Positions 45,965-57,984 of a stretch of 64,000 nucleotides of DNA are shown here, in pieces. A program made the translations under genes and the position numbers. Source of the DNA: Anaspis maculata (lineage: Eukaryota; Arthropoda; Insecta; Coleoptera; Scraptiidae); assembly GCA_949128115.1 (NCBI GenBank), contig OX421961.1, positions 86,535,277 to 86,599,276 on the forward strand. Reading direction: 5' to 3'. How positions within the stretch are numbered: the first letter of the stretch is position 1; each line of letters opens with the position of its first letter. The notes beneath the pieces are model-generated. The model did no database searches, was not told the origin of the DNA, and worked only from the letters and a program-made list of their open reading frames with translations.

Positions 45965-47043
45965 CAGGGTGGCCCAATGAAAACAGAACAGAGGGGTTTT
46001 CGGGCATTTCACCTTTTTTTAAAAAAAAAAAAGCTTGGACAGGTCGATTTTTATACCAAGGGGGATATCTGAAACATGCATTGGCGAATTTCTATCTTTA
46101 GCCCCCTCACCCCCACCCACCCCAACTTCGAAGTTTCAAATGACACCACCCACCTTGCGATACATAAAATTAAAGAGAATTAAATTCTCTTTCCGAATAA
46201 AATACTTCTATAACTTCCAACCCCACCCCCCTTCTTCTCAAAATTGTCCGAGTTTCCAATGTAATGGAATTCCTGACCTCTTAATTCTCTTCAGTACAGT
46301 CAACGTACTGCACAGCATCGAGGGAGAAAATTTTCTTTGTAAAAAATGCCACCCAAAATGCACCCCTTCACTCCCCCACCCCAACTTCAAAATCTAAAAT
46401 GACACTTCCTACTTTGTGATACATCAAATTGAAGGGTAAATTCTCTTCCTGAATAATATATTTTTAGAATTTTCAAAAAGCCATTTTCCCCCTAAAATAC
46501 TCAGAATGTTCAATTTAATAGGGGAGGGGTTGAAAATTTGGAAAATAATGTTTTCAGATAGAGAAATCAATTTCCTTTAATTCGATGTTTCACAAAGTAG
46601 GTGGTGTCTGTTAAATTTTGAAGTTGGGGTGGGTGAGAGGAAAGGGGTGAATTTGGGTAGCACTTTTCTCCACCGAAAATTTTCTCCTTAGATGCTATTT
46701 AGGATGACGCTGATCAAATTGAAGAGAATTGAAGGATCGAGAATAGAAAATGGTACAGACAGAGAAATTTAGGAAAATGATGGGTGAGGTTAAAAATTAT
46801 GAAAATATTTTTTTCCGAAAGGTAATTTGATTCTCTTTGATTTGATGTATCGCAAAGTAGATGGTGTCATTTAAAATTCTGAAGTTGAGGTAGGTAGGGG
46901 TGAGGGGGCTGAAGATAGAAATTTGCCGATGTATGTTTCAGATATCCCCCTCGATATAAAAACCGACCTGTCTGAGCTTTTTTCAAAAAAATGAGGTGAA
47001 ATGTCCGAAAACCCCTCTGTTCTGTTTTCGTTCGGCCACCCTG
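45965..47043. mobile_element. CAGGGTGG foldback element, 1079 bp
   Basis: Ends CAGGGTGGCCCAATGAAAAC and CAGGGTGGCCGAACGAAAAC. TA is on the left only. The arms are complementary throughout and share their core (ACAGGTCGATTTTTATA, GGGGGATATCTGAAACAT, TTGCGATACAT words) with 40179-41258. The 120-residue plus frame is arm sequence. Confidence 0.85.
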
Positions 47044-48213
47044 TCTTGCATCCATACTAAACAGACTAAAATCGTTCAACGATCCTGACCTAAGGTACCA
47101 ATACCAATTTTTTTCTTTTCTAGCTTAAACTTGACAACCACCAATTTGCTTCAGCTTCTAGCAAAATAATACCGTCCATATTACCTAAGGTCCAAAGGAT
47201 AATTTTAGGTAGGCAGAAGAAATTTTGAAAACTAACTACCTAGGTGGTACAATTATTGGATTGGGAGTTTGTCGACCCATTTATCCATTAGCTTGAGGTT
47301 ATGAATGAGCAGAATAGACAAAATCGAGATCAATGTTAGGCAGGGCTTCCTTCCGGTGGCATTATATAAATTACAAATAGAATATAATACGGCTCAAGGT
47401 TCATGGATCCGCGAGTCCGCAACTCTTCTTCGTGATGATGGAACATGTGGCGCCACTAGTACTTACCTGTAGTCATGCGTCTCCTGTCCAATCAGTTGTT
47501 ATTTGTGCAATGCAAGTTTGATTCAAACTCCAGAGTAGGAGAACTAGCTTATTCATGTTTTTATACAGTAGGTAGTGACTTGAATTTTAATATGTACCTA
47601 CACCTACCTACACATAACTCAATCAAACCCTTGTAATTAATTATTGGACATGGTTCGGCCCAGTTTTTTCAACTGACACGTCAATCTCGAAAGATCGTGG
47701 ACGTAAAAAACGCTCAATTCTCCTTTCTTTTCTAGAAAAAAATTTGAAATTTATCCCGCGCATCCATCTTGAGCTGTTGCCAAAATTTATTCTGCTTCTC
47801 CTAATTTTCTCATGCGCCGATAGCAATGGCACACCGGCACACCCGAAATAACAAAACAATCCAAGTAATTAATGTTCTATCACAATCGTTCAAAATTAGA
47901 GTGTGGGCGAAATCTTTTCATCTCAGTTCAGTAGGTACTAATGAAGAATTTGAATAAGTACCTAATAATAATCTGAAAAAATATTGTTAGATCAAAACCA
48001 ACAGGGTATAGGTATTAGGTAGGTACTCGATCTGCCTAAGGCTGGAGTCCCTAATAGGCATTATCAAGCGACAAATTTTCGGGGTGGATAATAGGAAAAA
48101 ATTCAAAGGAACTGATTTTTCTAACCTGCCAAAGAGAAGTTCTTGTGTGAGTAATTTGCAGTCTGAGACAGCTTGACACCTAGAATTTATATGTATATTC
48201 CGCAAGTAGGTAT
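47044..48213. other. Gene-free stretch
   Basis: No gene supported. The minus frame at 47641-47859 has no recognisable domain. GTAGGTA-type runs occur near 47565 and 48020. Confidence 0.4.
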
Positions 48214-51200
48214 AGTGAAGTACTCAATACAATAAGTGTCACCCCGCAAAATTTGACCTAACTTTGAACCTAGACAACTTTGGAATGTTACAAGCGATTG
48301 AATCAATTTTCAGAACGTTCGCTAGCTCAGTCCTTCAGCTATTAGTTCGTATTTTTCAAATACATGAAATATTCCACATATTTTTACAGGGTGTTCAATA
48401 CACTGGTGCAAAATTACTGAAAGTTTGGCATACTCGCTCTTGAGCAAAAAATTTTTTACTTGGATTTCAACATCATCGACAGTAAGGTAAGACTGATACC
48501 CGGGACGGCTCTTGAATTTCCGGTTTATCTCTTCAATTTGCAGATTGAACTCGAACAGTCAACTTTTTGGTTTAAAACAATGTAGCTTTCTTGATCGCTG
48601 ACCGATTTTCGACATTCCAGGCTTATTTTAAAGCCAAAGCTTCAAGTAGGATCGTAGGATCAAGATCAATAACTCAAGACAAACATTAAAAATACAGGGT
48701 TGCATAAAAAGCGACCAAAACCTGAACTGCTCGTGGAATATGAATTGGGAGGAGAACCGGATGAAAATCAACTTACCTTCGAAAGAATCATCCATTCTGA
48801 ACACTTTAAGGTATCTCTTCGTGCATTAGACCTAAATTGTAAGAGAAGGAACCAAATTACAACAGCATGTTTTCGGAGGAGAATTGGGGCTTGCTCACAT
48901 GATAGCCCAAGAAAAATAGATTTTGACCTCAAAAAAAATACTGTAGTCGTGAAAATCACAGGTTGTTCAGAATTTTGTGCTCTTTCCAAATTTTTGGTTT
49001 TCAGAGAAATCCCAGCGGAGGCTTTTTTTTTAGAGCTGTCAAAAATCTGAAAACTTATAATTCCGAACAATTTCAAATTAAGCTGAATTTTTCATGAGAT
49101 TTCAAGTATACACAGTTATGTGGAGACTGCAAATGTTGAGAATGAACATATGAATAATTTTGAACCAAACACGATGGAAAATTTCATAGTTCTGTTGGAA
49201 TATTCTGATTTTTTCTGTCAAATGTATATGATACAAGAAAAATAGTAAAAAAATCCGCCAAAACCTTGGAAAAAATATGGACGTCCTGAAAATTTTATAT
49301 TCTGTTCAGAATTGAATGCCCTTCTACATACCTGAAATTGACACAAATCCCACCCCGGGGTTTTGAGTTATTGGAGGAGGGGTGATCAGTTGCAACTCAA
49401 AATGGAGGGGATTAAACCCGTTAATCCATTGGATGCAAATACATCTCAATTCGACGCATATCTCGTTGATACCATTTTGGAACAAAAAGTGTCGATCATT
49501 GTTGAGGGGGGGTCGTGGGAGGGGCGGAGCTCGGCTAGGTGATTCTTTTTCTTTTCCTGGTCATATATAACCGATCACGACAAGTTTGGTATCTTTTCCG
49601 ATTAAATTGAAAATTTCTTTGACAATTTTGACAATTTTTTTTCCACTGTTAGAGGTCTGAATCCCTAGAAAATAGTTCATGGTCCATTAGAGTGTCTCTT
49701 TTACGAAAATCATCCACTCGATGTACTATTTTGTTTCTGGATATTAAAAAATCAATTTGAACCTGTTGTCGGTCCGGCGCGGTTTCTACTAATAACCAGA
49801 ACACTAAAACATGCGCTTGCAAATAAAAGTAGCTCAAACTATTGAACAAATAATAACTTATCTTTGAAAGTTCGAGGATCTCTGCAGAATTGAATTTGCT
49901 GTAACATTAAACAAAATCGCTATGGATCGCTCTGCAGGGTTTTGAGTTTGAGCTATTTATATTTGCAGGTGCATGTTGTAGTGTTCTGGTCAGTAGTAGA
50001 CACCACGCCGGATTGACTTACAGGTTCAAATAGATTTTTTAATATCAAAAAACAAAGTAATACGTTGAGTGAATGATTTTCGTGAAAAAGACACTTGAAT
50101 CTAATGGCTCTTGAAATATTTTTGAGGATTTCAGACATCTAACAGTGAAGAAAAAACTGCCAAAATTGCCAAAGAAAAAAACAAGTTTTTTCAAGTGAAC
50201 TTGTTCAAACTTGTTTCTATTCAAATTTACACATCGGATTCAAGGTCAGGAGTTTCAATTTAGTCGGAAAAGATACCAAACTTGTCGTGATCGATTATAT
50301 ATGACCAGGAAAACAAAAAGAATCACATAGCCGAGCTCCGCCCCTCCCACGACCCCCCTCAACAATGATCGACACTTTTTGTTCCAAAATGGTATCAACG
50401 AGATATGATGCGTCGAATTGAGATGTATTTGCATCCAATGGATTAACGGGTTTCGTCCCCTCCATTTTGAGTTGCAACTGATCACCCCCTCTCCAATTAC
50501 TTACAACCCCGGGGTGGGATTTCTGTCAATTTCATGTATGTAGAAAGGCATTCAATTCTGAACAGAATATAAAATTTTCAGGACGTCCATATTTTTTCCA
50601 AGGTTTCAGCGATTTTTTTACTATTTTTCCTGTATCATATACATTTGACAGAAAAAATCAGAATATTCCAACAGAACTATGAAATTTTCCATCGTGTTTG
50701 GTTCAGAATTGTTCATATGTTCATTCTCAACATTTGCAGTCTCCACATAACTGTGTATACTTGAAATCTCATGAAAAATTGAGCTTAATTTGAAATTGTT
50801 CAGAATTATCAGTCTTCAGACTTTTGACAGCTCTAAAAAAAAGCCTCCGAAGGGATTTTTCTGAAACCCAAAAATTTGGATAGAGCACAAAATTCTGAAC
50901 AGAACCTGTGATTTTCACGACTACAGTATTTTTTTTGAGGTTGAAGTGATATTTCAGCTAAAATTCCTGTACTATGAATGAAGCTGCTCGTGAACCAACG
51001 TTACGTAAATCGGAACAATCACTCACTTGTCGATCACTGTTTGTTAGTAATTATTGGGCTTTTGTTACTTTGGTTACGAACATTTTCAACGAACAGGTTC
51101 AAAAGCAAACAGTTCAAATTTGGCCTGTTAACCAGCGATTCTAGTCCCATAGAAGAAAAAAACGCCTTGAAGTGTTCAGAATGAATGGTACTTCAGAAAG

Positions 51201-51838
51201 TAAGTTGATTTTCATTCGATTCGCCTCTCAACCTAGATTCCGAGAGAAGTTCAGGTTTGGGTCACTTTTCAATGCACCCTGTATCTTGAATGTATGTCTT
51301 GAATCGATTTTGATCCTTTGGTATTCCTACATGAAGCTTTTGGTTTCACAACGAGCGAAAATTTTGAAAATTGGGTAACGAGGAAAAGAGTTATCAATGC
51401 ATTACAAAAAAGTTAACTTTTTGAGGTCACCCTGTCAATAAAATGAATACACCAAAAATTCAAAAACCGTCTCGAGGTATGAGGTCTAATAAATAAATAA
51501 TAAATAAATAAATAAAGGTTTATTGTTCGCATTATATGTAGACATAATAAGGAACACGAGTTCAAGGAACAAAACTCAATATTATTAGAAATTAAGCCAG
51601 ATACAAAACCTAAATAAATAGGTATGAGGTCTACCTCCTGCGGTGTTGAAATGAACACCCTGTAGAAATATTATGTGGGATATTTCATGTATTTGAAAAA
51701 TACGGACTGAGAGCTGAAGGATTGGGAAAGGGAACAGTCTGAAAATTGATTGAATCGCTTCTAGCATTTTAAAGTTGTCTAGTTTCAAAGTTAAGTCAAA
51801 TTTTGCAGGGTGACACTTATTCTGTTGAGTACTTTATA
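48214..51838. mobile_element. Giant 3.6-kb foldback element
   Basis: The left arm (48214-about 49850) and right arm (about 49945-51838) are reverse complements with a loop of about 90 bases. Paired landmarks from outside in are AATAAGTGTCACCC, AGGTATCTCTTCG-like, TCCACATAACTGTG, ACGTCCATATTTTTTCC, CCCACCCCGGGGT, GATCGACACTTTTTGTTCC and AGTGTTCTGGT. The CAGGGTGTTC and AATACAGGGTTG motifs inside each arm look like older element ends. No transposase frame. The right arm carries a 130-base retroposed insertion. Confidence 0.88.
51488..51614 (-). mobile_element. Short retroposed insertion with target duplication
   Basis: GGTATGAGGTCTA occurs on both sides (about 51476-51488 and 51620-51632). On the minus strand the insert contains AATAAA and ends in a (TTTA)n tail, the hallmark of target-primed retroposition. 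It is too short to assign, and is probably a 5'-truncated non-LTR element or SINE. It sits in the right arm of the giant foldback, with no counterpart in the left arm. Confidence 0.8.
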
Positions 51839-53288
51839 TTCCCAATAAGCCTTTCCTGGGATGACTGTGACTATGTAACACTAACGTTTAATTAATTTTT
51901 TTGGAAAGTTGAAAACAATAAATCAAATTTGCGATAACCTTCTGCCCAAAAGTGTGTGGACATAATACTATAAAACATGAATGAATGACAGTTGTCCCTA
52001 TTTAACCTTATCTGAATTGTTTTGTTAATGCGTCGATAACACTATAGTACCAACAGATTTATAAATAAATATAAAAATTACAAATATATCTTGACCGCGG
52101 CACGTTCAAAGTGTCCTAAATTATTTTAATCCCTGTCCGAAATGTCGATCGTGTACGACTTCTTAGGCGCCTCAGTCCTCAGTTCAGTTCAATTGAATTA
52201 ATACATGCTTCATGAATCTGAAAAGGTAGCGGTCGTCACCCCCTAGCTTTCTGGTGGAAGAAGCACTTGAATGCTTCCTGTGCGTAATGAAAATATTTAT
52301 TAATAAAAAAGTGTAAGACATAGCTTCTTTCCATCTTGCCAACAACAGCACTTGTCTATGTTTCACATTGTAATTTTTCTTCAATCACTTAACTCTGTTT
52401 ATCCTTCTCGTTTTATGGGCAACATAAAGATAGAGTACCCCTCTTTAGGTGGATCAATTAAAAGCATGGTATAATTATTACAGTGCAACAAAACATGTAG
52501 TTGGAATTATTGGGACTGTTACACATATTTAGAGTTGACAATGTGTGGCGAATTACTTTAGAATCATGAGTCAAGTTCAATTGAAGGCAAACATCTGTGC
52601 GTACTACTATAAGAAGAGTGAAGATATGTGGAGCGATAAATTTAATCTCAACTAATATCTTGAATGACTTTGCAATAACTTTCTCAGGAGAGTCGAGAGG
52701 GACCATTGCTCGTTAAAGTATTCCGTGTCTATGGGATTTTAATGATCACCCACCCAACTGACCATATGACCCTAATTATTGGTTGGGTTTTTGATAAGTT
52801 AATTTCCAATGCGCTTTATAATTACTTACACTATAAATAATGCCTTTACGAAATGCGGGTGAAACCCTCGATATTTGGAATATTATTTTAATTAGTGATT
52901 AGACAGAGAGCCATGGGTGGTAGGCACGGATGAAACATCTCATGCGGCTGAAGAACGAGCCCACACCTGGTTCCGAACGCCACAATATTTGGATTTCGGA
53001 AATAACAAGTAGAAGGAACATCAGCTATTAAGTCGCCTAGAACTGAGAATCAACACTTCACACTATATGAGCAAGCAGTGGCGCTGAAATGAGTAATTTG
53101 AAAGTGTTTGACTGCTGTTAGCTATTGGTCCAACGAACTGAACTTGGAAAAGAAAAATATGGATACTTAAACTACTCCGTCATTTTTTCAGGTTATTAAA
53201 GCGAAGAATTAACTTAGTAATGCACTTGCACTATACCACCACGAACAATTACATTGGTTAAATTGGCTTGAAATAGTGTTAGAATTAT
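51839..53288. other. Gene-free stretch
   Basis: No supportable gene. A tiny frame at 52142-52201 (MSIVYDFLGASVLSSVQLN) has normal codons but no support. Confidence 0.4.
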
Positions 53289-53519
53289 TTATAACTTCCC
53301 CGCTTCTTCGAAATCGATGACCGTCACGCTGGAGAGGCTGCACACATATGTAAGCCTCTGTTCTTCCTCCTTAAAATTCACAAAAGCATTTATGATACAT
53401 AAACGTCTGAAATCACGTGTGTTAGTAAACACGTGCTTGACGTTGCCGCATGCATTCTTGCACACTTGCCGCCTTGTGTGTAGCAAGGCGCCACTCTCTT
53501 CCTGCAACACGCTTGTCAA
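53289..53519 (-). CDS. Possible terminal exon, product unknown
   Basis: A minus-strand frame reads EESGALLHTRRQVCKNACG through to VIDFEEAGKL and a stop, and is preceded by a TTGCAG acceptor-like sequence. Composition is protein-like and it lies on the same strand about 570 bases beyond the receptor gene's stop. The plus strand is also open here (80 residues), no family was recognised and no upstream partner exon was found. I treat it as a weak candidate. Confidence 0.2.
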   Translation of the reverse strand: MTSVLQEESGALLHTRRQVCKNACGNVKHVFTNTRDFRRLCIINAFVNFKEEEQRLTYVCSLSSVTVIDFEEAGKL

Positions 53520-53861
53520 GAGAGGAAATGCATTGATTAGCGATTTGTTATGCAGGTGAACTCAAGTAGGTACCAATTTATTCTCATTCAATTTATGACT
53601 TTATGCTTTAGACCAAGGATCATATTTCAAATGATTGCTAATGTGAGAGTCGTATCGTATCCAATACAACGATCGTTGCATCAGAAATCCTTTTCACGTC
53701 TGTCAAGAAATGGAATGCCTTTGTGCGTCACGTCTCGAAAATTTCGAATAGTTGAAACCTTATTATGGCACACACAAACACAACACAGAATTTTCACTAG
53801 AAATAATTATTAGGTAGATATCAGAATCAATACGCTGAACTGAAACGAGCTAAACGTGGTT

Positions 53862-53867
53862 TTTATT
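53862..53867 (-). terminator. AATAAA polyadenylation signal for the receptor gene
   Basis: AATAAA on the minus strand about 220 bases past the stop codon at 54086 is a plausible mRNA end signal. It is assigned by position only. Confidence 0.4.
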
Positions 53868-54085
53868 TAAATCCAAAATGAGTTGAAAGAAACGTCACCG
53901 TGTTTTACCATTGTGTAGCATACAATGTTTAAAACATAAAATTGGCTTTTCAGGCCCACGGACCACACCCTACAAAATCACCCTAATGATTTCCATATAA
54001 AGCTCAATGTGATTGATTTACAAAATAAAAGCAAATCAAAATGCCAAGAAAAGTTCACAGCGATACAAGAGCGCGAGAACGTTTT

Positions 54086-55571
54086 TCATGACGTCGTTGC
54101 ATTCCCCATGGGGAGTCCCGCGAGAGTTGCGTTAGCCCTTCTAGCAGCCAGTAAAGCATTCCTCATCAAAGTCAAGCGAAACTGCATCAGCATCACCAGG
54201 TACGTGGCCATTGAAGTCACAGTCTGCAAAAAAAAGTTATTGCTGCCACTATCACTGGAGTAGATACTATACTATTCGATATACTCACTGAAGAAATCAG
54301 TTTTCTATTGACATTGGCATATCCATTCAGGTTCATGATCGGCGGGTTCTTGTCGATGGCTGTCAGGAACATCTGAACCTCCTGGCGCGTTCTTTCATCA
54401 ACCGCGCCCAAGTTGACGTTCAGCAGGCGCTCTCTGAATTCAGGTCCCATCTTTCTGGAGGCGTGATGCGCCTCATTGCAGATGATGTACAGCAAAGTCA
54501 TGCAATAAAACGCAATGATGAACAGGCCAGCCTCCTTAAATGACAATCCATGGTCCATTATCTCAGTTAAAGAACCGTAACTGGCTGCTATCGTTGTCAA
54601 TAAAATCAGCAAACAGTACATGCTGTACATTCCGCTGTAAGCCTTGCCCAATTGCTGCATCATATGGGACAGATCGACCCATAAATCACGGTATGCTGCC
54701 AGCAGACTAGCAGGATCTTCGGATTCTAAAGCGTCGTGCAGATTTTGGACCATCCAACCAGCAACTCGGCCTTTAGCCGTGCAATTAATGAACCACAGGG
54801 AGCACAAACAGTTGAGCATCGCCAATATGTGGTAATAACCGAAGCTATGCCACAGCAGCATATCGGGTTGAAGGTAGTATTGAGCCAACATTATCAAAAT
54901 TCCTACAGCCCACGATAAAACGCACAATGAGTAAGTTATAAAAGATAAGTTGTGAAAAATTATCGGCGTTCCTGTCACTTGATAGTACTTCAGCTGAAAT
55001 CTGGTCCACATGTTTTTGAATTTGGCTACCTCCGACCCGTTAGTCCATGCTCCAACGGGTAATAAGAAATGTGGGATAAGGATGCTCAGAAAAATTATAC
55101 CGTAAATGTATTCGTCGAATCTTTTGCCTTTTTGCATGATCAAATTCAAGCGTTCCTTAAAAATCATAGTGACAGCAACAGTTTCTGCCGTGAAAATAAC
55201 ATAGGCATAAATCGTCACTGCCGAAAACCACCTGTAAATCATGTGTTTCTGCAATAAGTTTTTTTGACCTCAAAAGTTAGGTACCTGAAAGTTGTCTTCC
55301 CTTTGCCAGATCTTTCAATCGGCATAATGCCCATGATTTGAAATAACACCAAGAGACTCTTGGTGGTTTGATAGAAATTGTCGTAGTAATCCAACAATTC
55401 AGGATCTGGCTCATCCCCATCATTCACAGAGGACGAAGGGGTTCCTGTTACTTTCACCACGTTTGTTTTTTTCGCAATAAACCTCTGATGAGGATTCTCC
55501 ACCATCAAATAATTGCTATCTTGATTCTCATAGTCTGGAACATTCGGATGGTTCTGAAATGGGAACTGCAT
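54086..55571 (-). CDS. Gustatory receptor of the insect CO2-receptor family (three exons)
   Basis: Exons are 55571-55285, 55231-54289 and 54223-54086 (about 455 residues), with introns of 53 and 65 bp obeying GT-AG. In the first intron the nearer TTGCAG would give a stop, so TTTACAG is used. The N-terminal part holds FYQTTKSLLVLFQIMGIMPI, a block characteristic of Gr21a/Gr63a-lineage receptors. Membrane segments follow, with WVDLSHMMQQLGKAYSGMYS, then GSLTEIMDHGLSFKEAGLF and NPPIMNLNGYANVNRKLISS. The last exon gives TYLVMLMQF, the C-terminal insect gustatory-receptor signature. These are inverted seven-helix channel subunits that work in pairs in CO2-sensing neurons of other insects. The start at 55571 gives a family-like N-terminus of about 68 residues; the frame also extends to 55706. 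The nucleotide sequence has no defects. Confidence 0.92.
54224..54288 (-). other. Receptor intron 2 (65 bp)
   Basis: The donor TCA|GTGAGT and acceptor TTTTTTTTGCAG|ACT lie in phase 0 just before the exon with the TYLVMLMQF motif. The position fits the conserved late intron of insect gustatory receptors. Confidence 0.88.
55232..55284 (-). other. Receptor intron 1 (53 bp)
   Basis: The donor CAG|GTACCT and acceptor TTTACAG|G join ..TTF and WFSAV with a split arginine codon. An upstream alternative TTGCAG leads to an immediate stop. Confidence 0.85.
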
Positions 55572-55706
55572 GACACGGTGGGAACCAATGAATCCGTAAA
55601 TTGTACTGTACAACCTCGCGTGTTGTAAACCATTACGATAGGTGTTGTATAAAAAAAACATGTGTAATAATTTCAATAGCCAATAATGGGCAAGGTAATC
55701 AATCAT

Positions 55707-56385
55707 TTTTGTAATTAGTATACTCGATTCGAAACACGCCCTTGGAGGTGTACCAAATTAAAACAATTCGCAAGAACTTCATTCATTTTCATAGCCTACA
55801 TACAACCATGTTTAAATGCGCTTGTTTTTATTGTTTTAGGGTAGCGGCAACTCTGGCTCTGTTCAATATCGGGATGCAACAGAAGATTACCAAAACACCG
55901 GGGAATTATCCTCTTCAAGTAAGTTACAGCCACTGACCAACATACCAGTCAGTGTGAACATCTTTATAAATACACCCACTTCTTGTATCTCCCCATCTGA
56001 TAAATTGGTTCTTATCTGGTTACACGGAAACCTGCTTGGATTTTTATTTACCACAGAAAACATCGCGTACACATCAAGCTTCCTTTGTAAAAAGCTCTAG
56101 AGCAGCGGGTGACCTCTCCTCTCATCCATTATGTTATCAATCGTGTCAAGATTTTATTGGTAAATATAATGAAGTGAGTGAATTCATCTCAAGAATTCGT
56201 ATTATTTCAGTAACCTATAGGTGTCAAGGTCTCCCAGAATAAAGTGGTCTACTTACTTTGTACGGGACGTTCCCCTTACGAAAAGATGAAGTGCTCATCT
56301 ATGCCGTTTTATACAGGTGTCTCAAAAGTATCGCAGTCCAGAGGGATATATGTATATTATGGAATCCACTTAAGAACATGAAAAA
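55707..56385. other. Receptor upstream region
   Basis: No clear promoter elements, gene or repeat. It probably includes the 5' UTR and upstream control sequence of the receptor. Confidence 0.35.
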
Positions 56386-57595
56386 ACATTGAAACAAGCG
56401 AATATGCCTCATGGGCATGAAATTCAGTAGCGCACTTCCTTTTTGAAGGATTAGTTAACGCAAGATGTCAATTAGGATTTTACCATTATTTGGGCAGAAA
56501 TTTCTATATGGCGGCCAAAATAGCGTCAGAATCATGAAATTTGGCTTAAAAATCAAAATGATCGTACTATAGACAAAGGTAAGTTCCAAGTTTCATGAAA
56601 ATCGTTCCAATAATAAGAGATTTCGATATGGCGGCCAAGATGGCGGCAGAATGTTGGGATTTTGCTGAAGAATAATACAAATCATACGAAACAAAAGTAA
56701 GTCCCAAGCTCCATGAAAATCGTTCAGTGATAAGAAATTTCAATATGGCAGCCAAGATGGCGGCAGAGCATCATTTGTCCAAAATCGGGTGTATTTTGAT
56801 AGAATTCGCATCGCCTGTGAATTTTACTCAAATCGGACCACTTTCAGAGAAATTCAAAATGGCGGACCAAAGATGGCGGCCAAGTGACAACAATCATTGA
56901 CCAAATTCATATGGTGGACACGTACGCATTTGATTGGCATTTGCACCACATCGATATCTCTTCTCGTTGAAGCATAATTCTCCTAGTTCTATCACTCTGG
57001 AATGAGCTCAATATAGAGAATACAAGATGGCGGCGGGGCATCAATTGTCAAAAATTGGATGTTTCCTAATGAAGTTCACATCGCCTGAAAATTGCACTTA
57101 AATTGGACTACTTTCAGAGAAATTCAAAATGGCGGATCAAAGATGGCGGCCAAGTGACAAGAATAATTGGTCAACTTTATATTGTGGACACGTATGCATT
57201 CGATTCGCGTTTGCACCACATATATATTTGTTTTCGTTGAGGCATAATTCTCCTAGTTCTATCACTTTGAAACATATTCAATATATGGAGAATACAAGAT
57301 GGCGGCGGGGCATCAATTGTCGAAAATTAGATAGATCTTGATGTGGATTACATTGCCTGCAAATTTCATTTCAATCGGATCACTTTTAGAGAAATTCAAA
57401 ATGGCGGCAGAATAACAAAAAACTAAAAATCAGCTTGACAACCTGGATATATGAACTCTTAATCAGCGTATACACCACATCGATATCTTTCTTCCCTGAG
57501 GAGTTATCCCGGGTACGGACGGACAGACAAAGTGAAGCTAAAAGCCTTTTCCCCATGTTTTGGGAAAGTGCGCTAAAAATAATAGACGTTTATTT
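56386..57595 (+). repeat. Dispersed repeat family B, copy 2 (extended ATGGCGGC array)
   Basis: 56412-56690 matches 1088-1335. The rest is a diverged series of blocks, each with GATGGCGGCnnnG, AGAGAAATTCAAAATGGCGG and ATCACTTTGGAA-type words. It ends in ACGGACGGACAGACAAAG and GTGCGCTAAAAATAATAG, close to the end sequence of family A. Families A and B are therefore probably parts of one large element type. Confidence 0.75.
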
Positions 57596-57980
57596 TTGAA
57601 GATACGGGGGTGTCGAAGTGTGGAATTCATCCCCCGCTGTTTTCGTTATTCAAAGTGATTTCGGAAAACTGTTTGCGATAGAGTAATCAGTAAAAATTAT
57701 TAGCCACTGAGTGTGCACCGAATTTTAATTGAACATACATTTATTCAGAAATCTTGAAAATTCATTTTCCTTAAAAAGTCACTAAATTGTCTGATATCGA
57801 ACGAACCAAGCCATATCTTGTTCTAAATCATTCATGAAACCAATAGAACATTTTACAGCCGTCAATGAAGAAAACAAAACCCCATATCTTCATAAATAAA
57901 CGTCAATAATTTTGTTCAGTATTTTTTCACGTTGTTGAGTGGATTCTAAACAGGGTGGTCCATTCTAGCGTAATTATCCC
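57596..57980. other. Gene-free stretch
   Basis: No gene recognised. AACAGGGTGGTCC near 57953 is a CAGGGTG-type end. Confidence 0.4.
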
Positions 57981-57984
57981 AAAG

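Noticed and set aside
52142..52201. 19-residue frame MSIVYDFLGASVLSSVQLN
   Set aside because: Too short, with no conserved context.
54644..55628. Plus-strand open frames opposite the receptor gene
   Set aside because: They are antisense shadows of the receptor exons, whose spliced minus-strand protein is clearly recognisable.
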